Below the pieces are notes generated by a model, which saw only the letters and a list, made by a program, of their open reading frames with translations, did not search any database and was not told the DNA's origin. Source: Clostridia bacterium (GTDB lineage Bacteria; Bacillota; Clostridia; TANB77; CAG-508). Taken from it: a stretch of DNA of 27,435 bases. Shown here piece after piece: positions 1 through 7,180 of the stretch. Where the stretch lies: NCBI GenBank assembly GCA_900753245.1, contig CAADYJ010000053.1, positions 1 to 27,435 on the forward strand, given 5' to 3'. The position numbers and the translations under genes were made by a program. Each line of letters opens with the position of its first letter. Position 1 is the first letter of the stretch.

Positions 1-57
1 ATCATACTTCTAATATTTTCTTCTAAAATAGTATATTGTAAATTACTAAACTAAAAT

Positions 58-73
58 AGCCCGTCCCTAATAG
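58..73. repeat. Short GC-rich REP-like motif after sigG
   Basis: The motif AGCCCGTCCCTAATAG stands out as GC-rich in an AT-rich gap and lies just past the sigG stop. A near copy (AGCCCGTTCCTAAAAT) lies just past the topB stop near 11811. It also resembles the GGGACTGTCCC palindrome at 14730-14756. It could be half of a REP-type element, but two short copies are weak support. Confidence 0.3.
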
Positions 74-74
74 T

Positions 75-849
75 TTATTTGTATATTCTTTTTATATGCT
101 CTATTGCACTTTTTTCTAGTCTAGATACTTGAGCTTGTGAAATTCCTATTTCATCTGCTACTTCTACTTGTGTTCTTCCTTCAAAAAATCTTTTGTTTAT
201 AATCATTTTTTCTTTTTCATTTAGCTTTTTCATTGCTTCTGTTATTGTAATATTTTCTGCCCAGTATTCATCTGTGTTTTTATTATCTTTTACTTGATCC
301 ATTATATACAAATTTTCTGTTCCATCCCCATATACCGGTTCTTGTAAAGATACTGGCTCTTGTATTGCATCTAAGCTAAATGCTATTTCTTCTTTATCTA
401 CTCCTAATTCTTTTGCTATTTCTTCTACTGTTGGTTCTTTTTGTGTTTCTTTTGTTATTTTTTCTTTTACGCTTAATGTTTTGTATGCTAAATCTCTTAC
501 AGATCTGCTTACTCTTACCATGTTATTATCTCTTAAATATCTTCTTATTTCTCCTATTATCATCGGCACAGCATATGTTGAAAATTGAACATTTTGTTTT
601 ATATCAAAATTATCCATTGCTTTTATTAATCCGTATACATCCAACTTGAAATAAATCGTCTACATTTTCTCCTCTTCCATAGAATCTTTTTATTACGCTT
701 AATACTAATCTTAAATTTCCATTTATAAATTCATCTCTTGCTTCTTTGTCTCCTTCTTTTATTCTTTTAAATAATTGGCTTTTTTCTTCTGAAGTAAGTA
801 CTGGTATTTTTGATGTATCTACTCCACATATTTCTACTTTGTTTCCCAT
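75..849 (-). CDS. sigG: Sporulation sigma factor SigG, needing a +1 frameshift at CGG
   Basis: This is the late forespore sigma factor, which directs RNA polymerase to genes for spore completion. The start is ATG at 849, beginning MGNKVEICGVDTSKIPVL, with AAAGGAG seven bases upstream; an in-frame ATG at 891 lies inside the promoter and is rejected. Region 2 (NGNLRLVLSVIKRF, then the -10 recognition segment FSTYAVPMIIGEIRRYLRDN) and the region 4 helix-turn-helix (EVADEIGISQAQVSRLEK) match the SigG family closely. Reading frame 0 ends early: 72 codons lead to CGG at 633-631, after which the frame gives seven odd residues and a stop. Skipping only the C gives GCIGLIKAMDNFD and a 257-residue protein, close to the 260 of Bacillus subtilis. 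Apart from that base nothing is degraded. It is preceded by its own sigma-F/G-type promoter and lies downstream of spoIIGA and sigE. Confidence 0.95.
631..633 (-). other. Putative +1 frameshift codon CGG in sigG
   Basis: On the coding strand the context is GGA TGT ATA CGG A. Codon 73 is CGG. Omitting its C gives ATA GGA TTA ATA, which restores the conserved GCIGL(I/M)K motif of sigma region 2. No Shine-Dalgarno-like stimulator or stop codon of the prfB type is seen upstream. Without the shift the product is a 79-residue fragment lacking most of region 2 and all of regions 3-4. Confidence 0.8.
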
Positions 850-879
850 AGAAATCTCCTTTAAAAATAATTTTATTTT

Positions 880-909
880 CATTATTTCCAAAGGTTTGTT
901 TTTATATAC
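880..909 (-). promoter_or_regulatory. Sigma-F/sigma-G type promoter of sigG
   Basis: On the minus strand, GTATA (909-905), a 15-base spacer and GGAAATAATG (889-880) fit the B. subtilis sigma-F/G consensus (GYATA, then GGnnAnAHTR) at every defined position. It ends about 30 bases before the sigG start. In B. subtilis spoIIIG is transcribed by sigma-F and then by sigma-G itself, so an intact promoter here suggests the gene is in use despite the frame break. Confidence 0.75.
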
Positions 910-988
910 AATTATCGTATGACCTAATTCGACATTTTTCTATTTAATGTTTAGTAAAATTTTAATTTTTGAAAACTCTCCTATAGCA

Positions 989-1022
989 AAAGAAATAGCC
1001 CTTAATAAAGGGCTGTTTCTTT
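989..1022 (-). terminator. Intrinsic terminator of the 1002-1607 gene
   Basis: Minus-strand AAGAAACAGCCCTT, a short loop and AAGGGCTATTTCTT form a long stem with one mismatch, followed by TTTGC. The stem includes the last codons and stop of the upstream gene. It separates that gene from sigG, which has its own promoter. Confidence 0.7.
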
Positions 1023-1607
1023 TAAATTTGATTCTCTTCTTTGATGTAATAATTTGAAGAATTCTTTTGCTCTTAAACTTTGATTTTTTCTTAAACTTCT
1101 TTCTTCAATTTTTTCAAATGTTTCATCATCAATAAGATTTTCGGTAATTGCTTTTTTCAGTAATGTATCTATTACCTTTATAGATACATCATATCTTTCT
1201 GCAAATTGTACTTTTGAAATTTCAGGATTATTTGCAAAATCTTTGGCAAGTTGTATAATTTCTTCATCAGAATATAAAAAAATGATATATTCATTTCTTT
1301 TTTTCCGAAGAATTTCATATTTTTCCTTGCTTGTTATTCCTGCTCCTTTTGCATGAACAGATTGATTCATTTCTGCTTTTCTTTCCATCTTATTTACAGT
1401 TTTTTCTGAAACTAAATTTAATATTACTGCTCTTTCTAGTATTTTGTAAAAACATGATTCACTTATGTTTTCACATTCAGTATAATAACTTTTTGCAAAT
1501 TTAGATTCAGAATATGCATAGCTTTCTGCTATTTTCTTGCAAAAATTGTCAATTTCAGTTGTTGTCATAGATTTACTTAAATCTTTAAAGCTCCGTTTCT
1601 TCTTCAT
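1002..1607 (-). CDS. Unknown two-repeat, HTH-like protein between sigE and sigG
   Basis: I do not recognise this 201-residue protein. It starts at ATG 1607 with AAGGAGG eight bases upstream, and has its own extended -10 promoter and its own terminator. It contains two diverged copies of a unit of about 65 residues (roughly 26-92 and 120-186). They share the pattern FA..Y, a helical stretch, A...NL, then E-T-x-x-K-x-E and Q-S-(V/L)-x-AK; the second copy (SKVQFAERYDVSIKVIDTLL) looks like a helix-turn-helix. The unusual point is its position: spoIIGA-sigE-sigG is normally contiguous. It is also the only gene in the window whose open frame passes through CGG codons, at codon 5 (1595-1593) and codon 101 (1307-1305). 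If CGG caused a +1 shift here, translation would stop after about ten residues. The frame 0 product keeps both repeats, so frame 0 is the real one. A DNA- or RNA-binding regulator is possible but unproven. Confidence 0.8.
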   Translation of the reverse strand: MKKKRSFKDLSKSMTTTEIDNFCKKIAESYAYSESKFAKSYYTECENISESCFYKILERAVILNLVSEKTVNKMERKAEMNQSVHAKGAGITSKEKYEILRKKRNEYIIFLYSDEEIIQLAKDFANNPEISKVQFAERYDVSIKVIDTLLKKAITENLIDDETFEKIEERSLRKNQSLRAKEFFKLLHQRRESNLKETALY

Positions 1608-1656
1608 ATACTTTACCTCCTTATATTAAAGGTTTGTGTAAAAGTTTCATGTAATA

Positions 1657-1662
1657 ATTATA
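1657..1662 (-). promoter_or_regulatory. Extended -10 promoter of the 1002-1607 gene
   Basis: Minus-strand TGTTATAAT is a consensus TATAAT with an upstream TG, about 50 bases before the start codon. No good -35 is seen at 17 bases (the nearest is TGGAAA), which fits an extended -10 promoter. It would let this gene be expressed by the housekeeping sigma factor, independently of sigE. Confidence 0.5.
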
Positions 1663-1704
1663 ACACTTTTACTGTAAAATTTCCACATTTTTCAACTTTT
1701 TTAT

Positions 1705-2437
1705 TTATCCTGTTTTGCTCATAATTTCTTTTTTCATTTTTCCTATTATTTTCTTTTCTAATCTAGATATGTAACTTTGTGATATTCCGAAGCATGTCTG
1801 CGACTTCTTTTTGTGTTTTCTCTTCTCCACTTATAAAACCAAATCTTAATTCCATTATATTTTTTTCTCTATGATTAAGTTTTTCTATTGACGCTTTAAG
1901 TAATTTTTTATCTACTTCATCTTCTATTCTTCTTGATGTTATATCAGGTTCTGTCCCTAATATATCCGAAAGTAGCAATTCATTTCCATCTCCGTCTTGA
2001 TTTAGAGGTTCATCTATTGATATTTCTGTTTTTATTTTGTTACTTCTTCTTAAATACATTAAAATTTCATTTTCTATACATCTTGAAGCATATGTTGCTA
2101 ATTTTATATTTTTATCTGTATTAAATGTATTTACTCCTTTCATTAGACCTATTGTTCCTATCGAAACTAAATCTTCTAAACCAACTCCTGTGTTTTCAAA
2201 TTTTTTAGCTATATACACTACAAGTCTCAAATTTCTTTCTACTAAAGTCTGTTTTGTTTCTAATTTTCCCTCTGGCAATTCTTTTAAAAGTTTTTCTTCT
2301 TCTTCAGTAGATAATGGTGGTGGCAAACTTGCGCTTCCTCCTACATAGTATATAGGCATATTTTCTATTTCATCGTCTTTGATAAATTTTGTGTATATTG
2401 TATTTATACTACCTACTAATATTTGCAGTATATTCAT
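1705..2437 (-). CDS. sigE: Sporulation sigma factor SigE (pro-form), needing a +1 frameshift at CGG
   Basis: This is the early mother-cell sigma factor, made as an inactive precursor. The start is ATG 2437 (MNILQILVG), with AAGGGAG eight bases upstream; a GTG at 2446 abuts that site and is rejected. An N-terminal pro-segment of about 30 residues precedes YYVGGSASLPPPLS. Then come region 2 (ERNLRLVVYIAKKFENTG, SIGTIGLMK, KLATYASRCIENEILMYLRR) and region 4 (REKNIMELRFG, EEKTQKEVADML). Frame 0 then breaks at codon 217, CGG, inside the region 4.2 helix-turn-helix, adding only RNITKLHI before a stop. Dropping the C restores GISQSYISRLEKKIIGKMKK and a 243-residue protein (239 in B. subtilis). The unshifted product would lack the -35 recognition helix. 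It overlaps the end of spoIIGA, whose product processes SigE. Confidence 0.95.
1787..1789 (-). other. Putative +1 frameshift codon CGG in sigE
   Basis: On the coding strand the context is GAC ATG CTT CGG A. Omitting the C of CGG gives CTT GGA ATA TCA CAA AGT, restoring LGISQS of the region 4.2 recognition helix-turn-helix. CTT-CGG-A recalls the Ty1-type +1 site CUU-AGG-C, in which a rare Arg codon stalls in the A site. The same CTT CGG A heptamer occurs in the 1002-1607 gene without a needed shift. Confidence 0.8.
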
Positions 2438-3341
2438 TTTTATCACTCCCTTCTATCATATCAAATCCTATTAACGCATGATATTCATCTTTTTTACTTA
2501 ATTTGTAGTCATATATTCCTATAATTACTTTTGTTATTATCTCTATTTTTTCTTCTTGTTTTATTGTTACTTTGTCTGCTTTAAATCCTAATAGCATTCC
2601 ATTTTCTTTTCCTATTGATTTAAATGGAATTACTTTGAACCTTGTTATATATTTTAAATTTTCATCTTCATAAACTTCTTTTGGCACATCACCTCCTATT
2701 ATATTTTTTAGATTATCTAAAATACTATTTGGTAATATTTCTTTTAATGTTTCTTTTTCTACTATAATCACAGGCATTGATGTTATTGGGTCTTTGAGCA
2801 TATTTCCTGTATCTAATATAGCTGTAGTTGTTATATTTTTTTCTCCTAGCCAAATTGTTATTTCATAGCTTATATCTTTTTTTCTCAATTTTGATTTTAT
2901 TAATTTTAATGCTACCACTATTATTGTAAATCCTACTATTCCTCCTAATATTGCAATTTTTATCGGATATGTTCCTACATAACTTCCATTTCTAATCAAT
3001 ATATTTTGTGGTTTTATGAAATATAAAAGTGCAAAGGCGCATCCTCCAAATACAAATGATATTAGATAGAAAAATATTAGTTCTTTTATTAAAAGTTTTA
3101 TTGTATTAGGGGTAAATGCTAAGTATATCATTATAATTGAAAGTATAATTTTAAAAAATATATTTGAGTATATTTTTAACACTCCCATATATGTTGCTAT
3201 TGCATATATTCCCCCTAACAAAGATGATAAAATCATCATTATGTGTTTTTGTTTTATTTTTAATATGTAAGATGTTGCAAATAAAATAATATAATTCATG
3301 CACAGGTTTTCAATTAAAACTACATCTAAATAAACTGTCAC
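2409..3341 (-). CDS. spoIIGA: SpoIIGA, membrane aspartic protease that processes pro-SigE
   Basis: The 310-residue protein has five or more hydrophobic membrane segments in residues 1 to about 160, followed by a cytoplasmic protease domain. The catalytic aspartate lies in TAILDTGNMLKDP near residue 175, in the family's D-(S/T)-G-N context. In B. subtilis SpoIIGA dimerises on receiving the SpoIIR signal and cuts the SigE pro-segment at the septum. The start is GTG 3341, preceded by GGAGTG about ten bases upstream, giving MTVYLDVVLIENLCMNY, the normal family beginning. Its 3' end overlaps the sigE start, so the two are translated as a pair. The frame is intact and contains no CGG. It follows the ftsZ terminator, so it should have its own promoter in 3342-3411. 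Confidence 0.95.
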   Translation of the reverse strand: MTVYLDVVLIENLCMNYIILFATSYILKIKQKHIMMILSSLLGGIYAIATYMGVLKIYSNIFFKIILSIIMIYLAFTPNTIKLLIKELIFFYLISFVFGGCAFALLYFIKPQNILIRNGSYVGTYPIKIAILGGIVGFTIIVVALKLIKSKLRKKDISYEITIWLGEKNITTTAILDTGNMLKDPITSMPVIIVEKETLKEILPNSILDNLKNIIGGDVPKEVYEDENLKYITRFKVIPFKSIGKENGMLLGFKADKVTIKQEEKIEIITKVIIGIYDYKLSKKDEYHALIGFDMIEGSDKNEYTANISR

Positions 3342-3411
3342 TTTTTTATCACTCCATTTGACTTATATAATACAACTAGTTTTATAAATTTTCTGTCATT
3401 TCTTAGGCACG

Positions 3412-3453
3412 AAAAAAAGAAATAATCTACAAATGTTGATTATTTCTTTTTTT
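3412..3453 (-). terminator. Intrinsic terminator after ftsZ
   Basis: A perfect 16-base inverted repeat (AAAAAAAGAAATAATC and its complement) surrounds a ten-base loop, 24 bases past the ftsZ stop, with a terminal T run in the minus direction. It separates the division genes from the spoIIGA-sigE unit. Confidence 0.8.
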
Positions 3454-3476
3454 ATTTTCTATTTTTCTATTTTTAT

Positions 3477-4592
3477 CTATTTTATTCCTTTATTTCTTCT
3501 TAAAAAAGATGGAATATCTAAATCATTTGATGAATTTGAATTGTCTACTGGAGCTGGTATAGAGTTTATTTTTTCTCCCCATGCTTTATCTACAATGCTA
3601 CTTACACTATTTACAGTTGTTTCATTATTTTTTTCAAATCCTGTTGCAATAACTGTAATTACTATATCGTCATCTAAGCTTTCATCTATTACTGCACCAA
3701 AGATAATGTTTGCTTCTGGATCTACACTTCTTTGTACTAATTCTGCTGCTGTATTTACTTCATGTAATCCTAAGTTTGGTCCACCTGTAATATTTATAAT
3801 AACTCCTCTTGCTCCTTCTATTGATGTTTCTAGTAATGGGCTTTGTACAGCTTGTTTTGCTGCATCTTCTGCTCTGTTTTCTCCAGAAGCTCTTCCTATA
3901 CCCATATGTGCCATTCCTGTATTTAACATTATTGTTTTTACGTCTGCAAAGTCTAAGTTAACTAATCCTGGAATTGCTATTAAGTCTGATATACCTTGTA
4001 CACCTTGTCTTAATACATCGTCTGCCATTTTAAATGCTTCTACTATTGATGTTTTTCTATCTATTATTTGTAGTAATTTGTCATTTGGTATAACTACTAA
4101 TGTATCTACTTTTCCTTTTAAGCTTTCTACTCCACGATCTGCTTGTGATAAACGTTTTTTTCCTTCAAATGTGAATGGTTTTGTAACAACACCTATTGTT
4201 AATATTCCCATTTCTTTAGCGCATGCAGCTACTATTGGTGCAGCTCCTGTACCTGTTCCTCCGCCCATTCCAGCTGTAACAAATACCATATCTGCTCCTC
4301 TTAATGATTCTTGAATTTCTGCTTTGCTTTCTTCTGCTGCTTGTGCTCCAATGTCAGGGTTTGCTCCTGCTCCTAATCCTCTTGTTATTTTTTCTCCTAT
4401 TTGTATTTTTGAAGATGCTTTTGATAATAACAATGCTTGTCTATCTGTATTTACTGCAATAAAGTCTACTCCTTTTATTCCTGAGTCTACCATTCTATTT
4501 ACAGCATTATTTCCTGCTCCTCCTACACCTATAACTTTAATTGTTGCTGTTCCATCTAACATTGTATTTTCTTCTGATCCATCCATCAACAT
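3477..4592 (-). CDS. ftsZ: Cell division GTPase FtsZ
   Basis: This is the tubulin-like GTPase that polymerises into the division ring. Its 371 residues include the nucleotide-binding motifs IGVGGAGNNAVNRM near the N-terminus, the tubulin signature GGGTGTGAAP near residue 107, and the T7 synergy loop NLDFADVKTIM near 210, which completes the neighbouring subunit's active site. The C-terminal peptide LDIPSFLRRN is the conserved tail that binds FtsA and SepF. The start is ATG 4592, with AAGGAGG nine bases upstream. It lies 31 bases downstream of ftsA and is closed by a strong terminator. Confidence 0.98.
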   Translation of the reverse strand: MLMDGSEENTMLDGTATIKVIGVGGAGNNAVNRMVDSGIKGVDFIAVNTDRQALLLSKASSKIQIGEKITRGLGAGANPDIGAQAAEESKAEIQESLRGADMVFVTAGMGGGTGTGAAPIVAACAKEMGILTIGVVTKPFTFEGKKRLSQADRGVESLKGKVDTLVVIPNDKLLQIIDRKTSIVEAFKMADDVLRQGVQGISDLIAIPGLVNLDFADVKTIMLNTGMAHMGIGRASGENRAEDAAKQAVQSPLLETSIEGARGVIINITGGPNLGLHEVNTAAELVQRSVDPEANIIFGAVIDESLDDDIVITVIATGFEKNNETTVNSVSSIVDKAWGEKINSIPAPVDNSNSSNDLDIPSFLRRNKGIK

Positions 4593-4623
4593 GATTTTAT
4601 TCCTCCTTTTTTATATAACCTTT

Positions 4624-5853
4624 TTATGAGTAAAAGAATTCTTTAATTCTTTCCATTATCGTTTGTAATATACTTTCTTTTGTATTTGAATCTATACTGC
4701 TTGATACAGATTTTGCAAATGGTCTTGCTGCTACATATCTTACTAATGAATATGCTGTTCTGTATTCTGGTCTTACAGTACTTACTAATCTTCCTGTAGA
4801 GATTTTTACAGGTATATTTAATATTACTTTTCCAGCTACATCACTTTTATTTATATTTGTAATCCCTTGACCTGTTAGTACTACATTATTAATTCTTTGT
4901 TTTATTCCTTGTGCTGCTACATCTTTATTTACTAATGAAAATATTTCTTCTATTCTAGCTTCTATTATTTCAATTAGCTCTGAACTTTTTATTGCTTTTG
5001 TCTTACTGTCTCCTTTATATGTGTTAAGAATTATTTCATTATCGTTGTCTATATATGATTTCATAGCTAGTCCATATTGTCTTTTTAATTTATCTGCCTC
5101 TTCTTCTTCTATATTTAATACTAATGAAATATCAGATGTTATATTGTTTCCTCCTAAAGGTATTGTATTTGTATAAATAAATCCGTTTCCTTCAAATACT
5201 CCTATGTCCGTATTTCCTGCCCCAATATCTAAAAGCATTACATTATCGTTTAATTCATTGCTATCTAATATTACATTTCTTTCTGCTAACGTTATTGGTA
5301 CAAATCCGTCAATATCTATTCCTGCTTTTCTAAAGATATTAATAATTTGTTTTGCGTATTCTTTGTCTGCTAATATTACTTGTGCATTTAATGTAAAGTT
5401 AGCACTTAAGTTTCCTACTGGATCTGAAACTACTTTTCCATCTTCTAATATGAATTTATCTGTAACTATATCTATTATTGTTTTTCCATCTGGAACCTCA
5501 ACATCTTTTACTTGCATTATTGCTGATGATACATCTTTAGTTGATATTCCTGCATATTTATCTTTTGCTTCTTTTACAATACTATTTTGAACAATGGTAA
5601 CATATTTTCCTGGTATTGTCACATATGAAGAATGTATTTTTAAGTCTGTTTCATTTTCTGCTTCTTGTATTACTTTTGAAATAGCTAAAGCTATTTCATC
5701 TTCATCAATTATTTTGTTTTTCTTTATTCCTCTACATTTGTGACTGCTGTTACAAACAATTTCAATTTGGTTAAAATTGTTTACTTCTCCTACTACTAAG
5801 CTTACCTTAGATGTACCAATGTCAATTCCTACTATTATATCTCCGATAGCCAA
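4624..5853 (-). CDS. ftsA: Cell division protein FtsA
   Basis: This actin-like ATPase tethers FtsZ filaments to the membrane. It has the phosphate-1 motif VGIDIGTSKVSLVVGE at the N-terminus, the phosphate-2 region MLLDIGAGNTDIGVFEG, and VVLTGQGITN near the adenosine site. The C-terminus (LQTIMERIKEFF) is a plausible amphipathic membrane-targeting helix. The start is TTG 5853 (MAIGDIIVGIDIG): GGAGGAG lies seven bases before it, and the alternative in-frame ATG at 5868 overlaps that ribosome binding site. This gives 409 residues. It has its own promoter upstream and precedes ftsZ. Confidence 0.95.
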   Translation of the reverse strand: MAIGDIIVGIDIGTSKVSLVVGEVNNFNQIEIVCNSSHKCRGIKKNKIIDEDEIALAISKVIQEAENETDLKIHSSYVTIPGKYVTIVQNSIVKEAKDKYAGISTKDVSSAIMQVKDVEVPDGKTIIDIVTDKFILEDGKVVSDPVGNLSANFTLNAQVILADKEYAKQIINIFRKAGIDIDGFVPITLAERNVILDSNELNDNVMLLDIGAGNTDIGVFEGNGFIYTNTIPLGGNNITSDISLVLNIEEEEADKLKRQYGLAMKSYIDNDNEIILNTYKGDSKTKAIKSSELIEIIEARIEEIFSLVNKDVAAQGIKQRINNVVLTGQGITNINKSDVAGKVILNIPVKISTGRLVSTVRPEYRTAYSLVRYVAARPFAKSVSSSIDSNTKESILQTIMERIKEFFYS

Positions 5854-5892
5854 GGTTAACTCCTCCATTTTTTTGTTTATTAATTCCTACAT

Positions 5893-5921
5893 AGAATATT
5901 ATATTTCACAAAAAAAGTCAA
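5893..5921 (-). promoter_or_regulatory. Sigma-A-like promoter upstream of ftsA
   Basis: Minus-strand TTGACT (5921-5916), a 17-base spacer and TATTCT (5898-5893) lie about 40 bases before the ftsA start. The -35 is good and the -10 has four of six matches. The gap 5922-6060 is AT-rich, with repeated TTTTTGTAA-like runs and no gene. Confidence 0.55.
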
Positions 5922-6060
5922 TAGAAATTGTTATATTTTTGTAATATTTTCGTAACATTTTTGTAATAATGTCTATTTTTGTTTTATTATGTAAATTTAT
6001 ATAACTTTTTCTATTGTACTTTATCATTTTATCTTGTTATTTTTTAGCATAACATAGATT

Positions 6061-6459
6061 TTATTTATTCTCTTCATTTGCTTTTTTTATCATAGCTTCT
6101 GCTTTTGCTATAATCTTTCTATTTGATATTTTTTCTACGTAATATCTACGTATAGTTCCTAAGTTATTAAACATTCTACCTACAAATACTACAACTGCTG
6201 CAAGATATATATCTACATTTAATTTTTCTCCTAAATATGTAAGTGCTATTGCTAATATTGCATTTACAAAGAAACCAGAAATAAATATCTTCATATCAAA
6301 ATTCTTTTTTAGAGTTGATGTAATTCCTCCAAATACTGAGTCTAATGCAGCTATAATTGCAATTGCTAAATATCCTGAATATGTGTAAGGAATTGTTGGT
6401 ATATTGGTTCCTATTAATGCTCCTATTACGCATCCTATTATTATAGCTATTAGTACCAT
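6061..6459 (-). CDS. sbp: Small basic protein Sbp (DUF1290 family)
   Basis: A 132-residue membrane protein with about four hydrophobic segments, including IAIIIGCVIGALIGTNIPTI and SGYLAIAIIAALDSVFGG. It has the family's basic C-terminal tail (RRYYVEKISNRK). It matches the small basic protein found between divIB and ftsA in many Firmicutes, whose molecular role is unclear. Its start overlaps the stop of the upstream DUF881 gene (TAATG), indicating translational coupling. Confidence 0.85.
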   Translation of the reverse strand: MVLIAIIIGCVIGALIGTNIPTIPYTYSGYLAIAIIAALDSVFGGITSTLKKNFDMKIFISGFFVNAILAIALTYLGEKLNVDIYLAAVVVFVGRMFNNLGTIRRYYVEKISNRKIIAKAEAMIKKANEENK

Positions 6460-7166
6460 TATTCTTCTACCTCCTTTGCATATTTAAATTGTAATTGATT
6501 CTTTTTACCATTATAAGCCATTATATTTATATTTTTTTCTTTTGTCATTTCTACACTTTTGCCCATTATTGTATAGCTATCTATAAAACCGCTTGTTTTT
6601 AATGAAATAGCACTAGATAAATATGTTTGGTCTCCTATTGCTTTTACAATATATGGAGAAACTATTCTTTCTTCATTTATTAGAATTACTCCATTTACAT
6701 CTACTAGTTCTGTCATATTCAAAATTCTTTTATCATTTATTGATATTGCTTCTGCTCCTGCCAATTTTAATTCATTTATTAATGTTCTTAAATCACTTGC
6801 TTCAATTGATTTTTCTTCATTATCTTTTAGGGTAATTATTATTCCCTCTCCTTGTACATTTGTTTTTCCTACTAACAAATTGCTTTGTTCCAATTCTTCA
6901 TCTAATAATTCTGAAGCTTCTTGATTTGATTGAATTTTTTCATTATATTCATTTATTTTTGACTTTGTATCTGTTAATTTTTCTTCTATTTCTTCATATT
7001 TTGTTTTCCAACTAGATAACATTGTTTGAAGTTCTGCTTCTCTTGCAGTTTCTATTCCTGTAATATCTGTTTCTTCTACTGTTTTAAACTGTGCGAACAT
7101 AACAGTTATTAGTATAACACATATTATTCCTATTATAACAGACATCATTATTTTATCTTTTTTCAA
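6459..7166 (-). CDS. DUF881 family membrane-anchored protein (second copy)
   Basis: A 235-residue protein with one N-terminal membrane segment (VIIGIICVILITVMFAQF), a coiled-coil stretch at about 45-90 and an extracytoplasmic DUF881 domain (GEGIIITLKDNEE, DLRTLINELKLAGAEAISIN, ILINEERIVSPYIVKAIGD). The start is TTG 7166, with GAGGTG eight bases upstream. It is a tandem paralogue of the gene at 7181-7906 and shares its GAEAISINxxR(I/L) core. DUF881 proteins accompany division genes in Gram-positives; their function is not established. Confidence 0.85.
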   Translation of the reverse strand: MKKDKIMMSVIIGIICVILITVMFAQFKTVEETDITGIETAREAELQTMLSSWKTKYEEIEEKLTDTKSKINEYNEKIQSNQEASELLDEELEQSNLLVGKTNVQGEGIIITLKDNEEKSIEASDLRTLINELKLAGAEAISINDKRILNMTELVDVNGVILINEERIVSPYIVKAIGDQTYLSSAISLKTSGFIDSYTIMGKSVEMTKEKNINIMAYNGKKNQLQFKYAKEVEE

Positions 7167-7180
7167 TATTTCTCACCTCG

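Noticed and set aside
75..891. sigG as a simple pseudogene or two separate genes
   Set aside because: Only one extra base separates the frames, all sigma motifs survive, the promoter is perfect, and the break falls on CGG as in two other genes. A sequencing error cannot be excluded from one sequence, but it would not explain the shared codon.
1705..2446. GTG at 2446 as the sigE start
   Set aside because: It touches the GGGAG ribosome binding site; ATG 2437 has correct spacing.
3433..4314. Long plus-strand ORF opposite ftsZ
   Set aside because: It is the shadow of a highly conserved gene, hydrophobic and low in complexity, with no ribosome binding site. The same applies to the plus-strand ORFs opposite ftsA, murA, topB, the patatin gene and spoIIGA-sigE.
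5922..6060. Possible small RNA or riboswitch in the sbp-ftsA gap
   Set aside because: Only AT-rich TTTTTGTAA-like runs and a promoter are visible; no stable fold.
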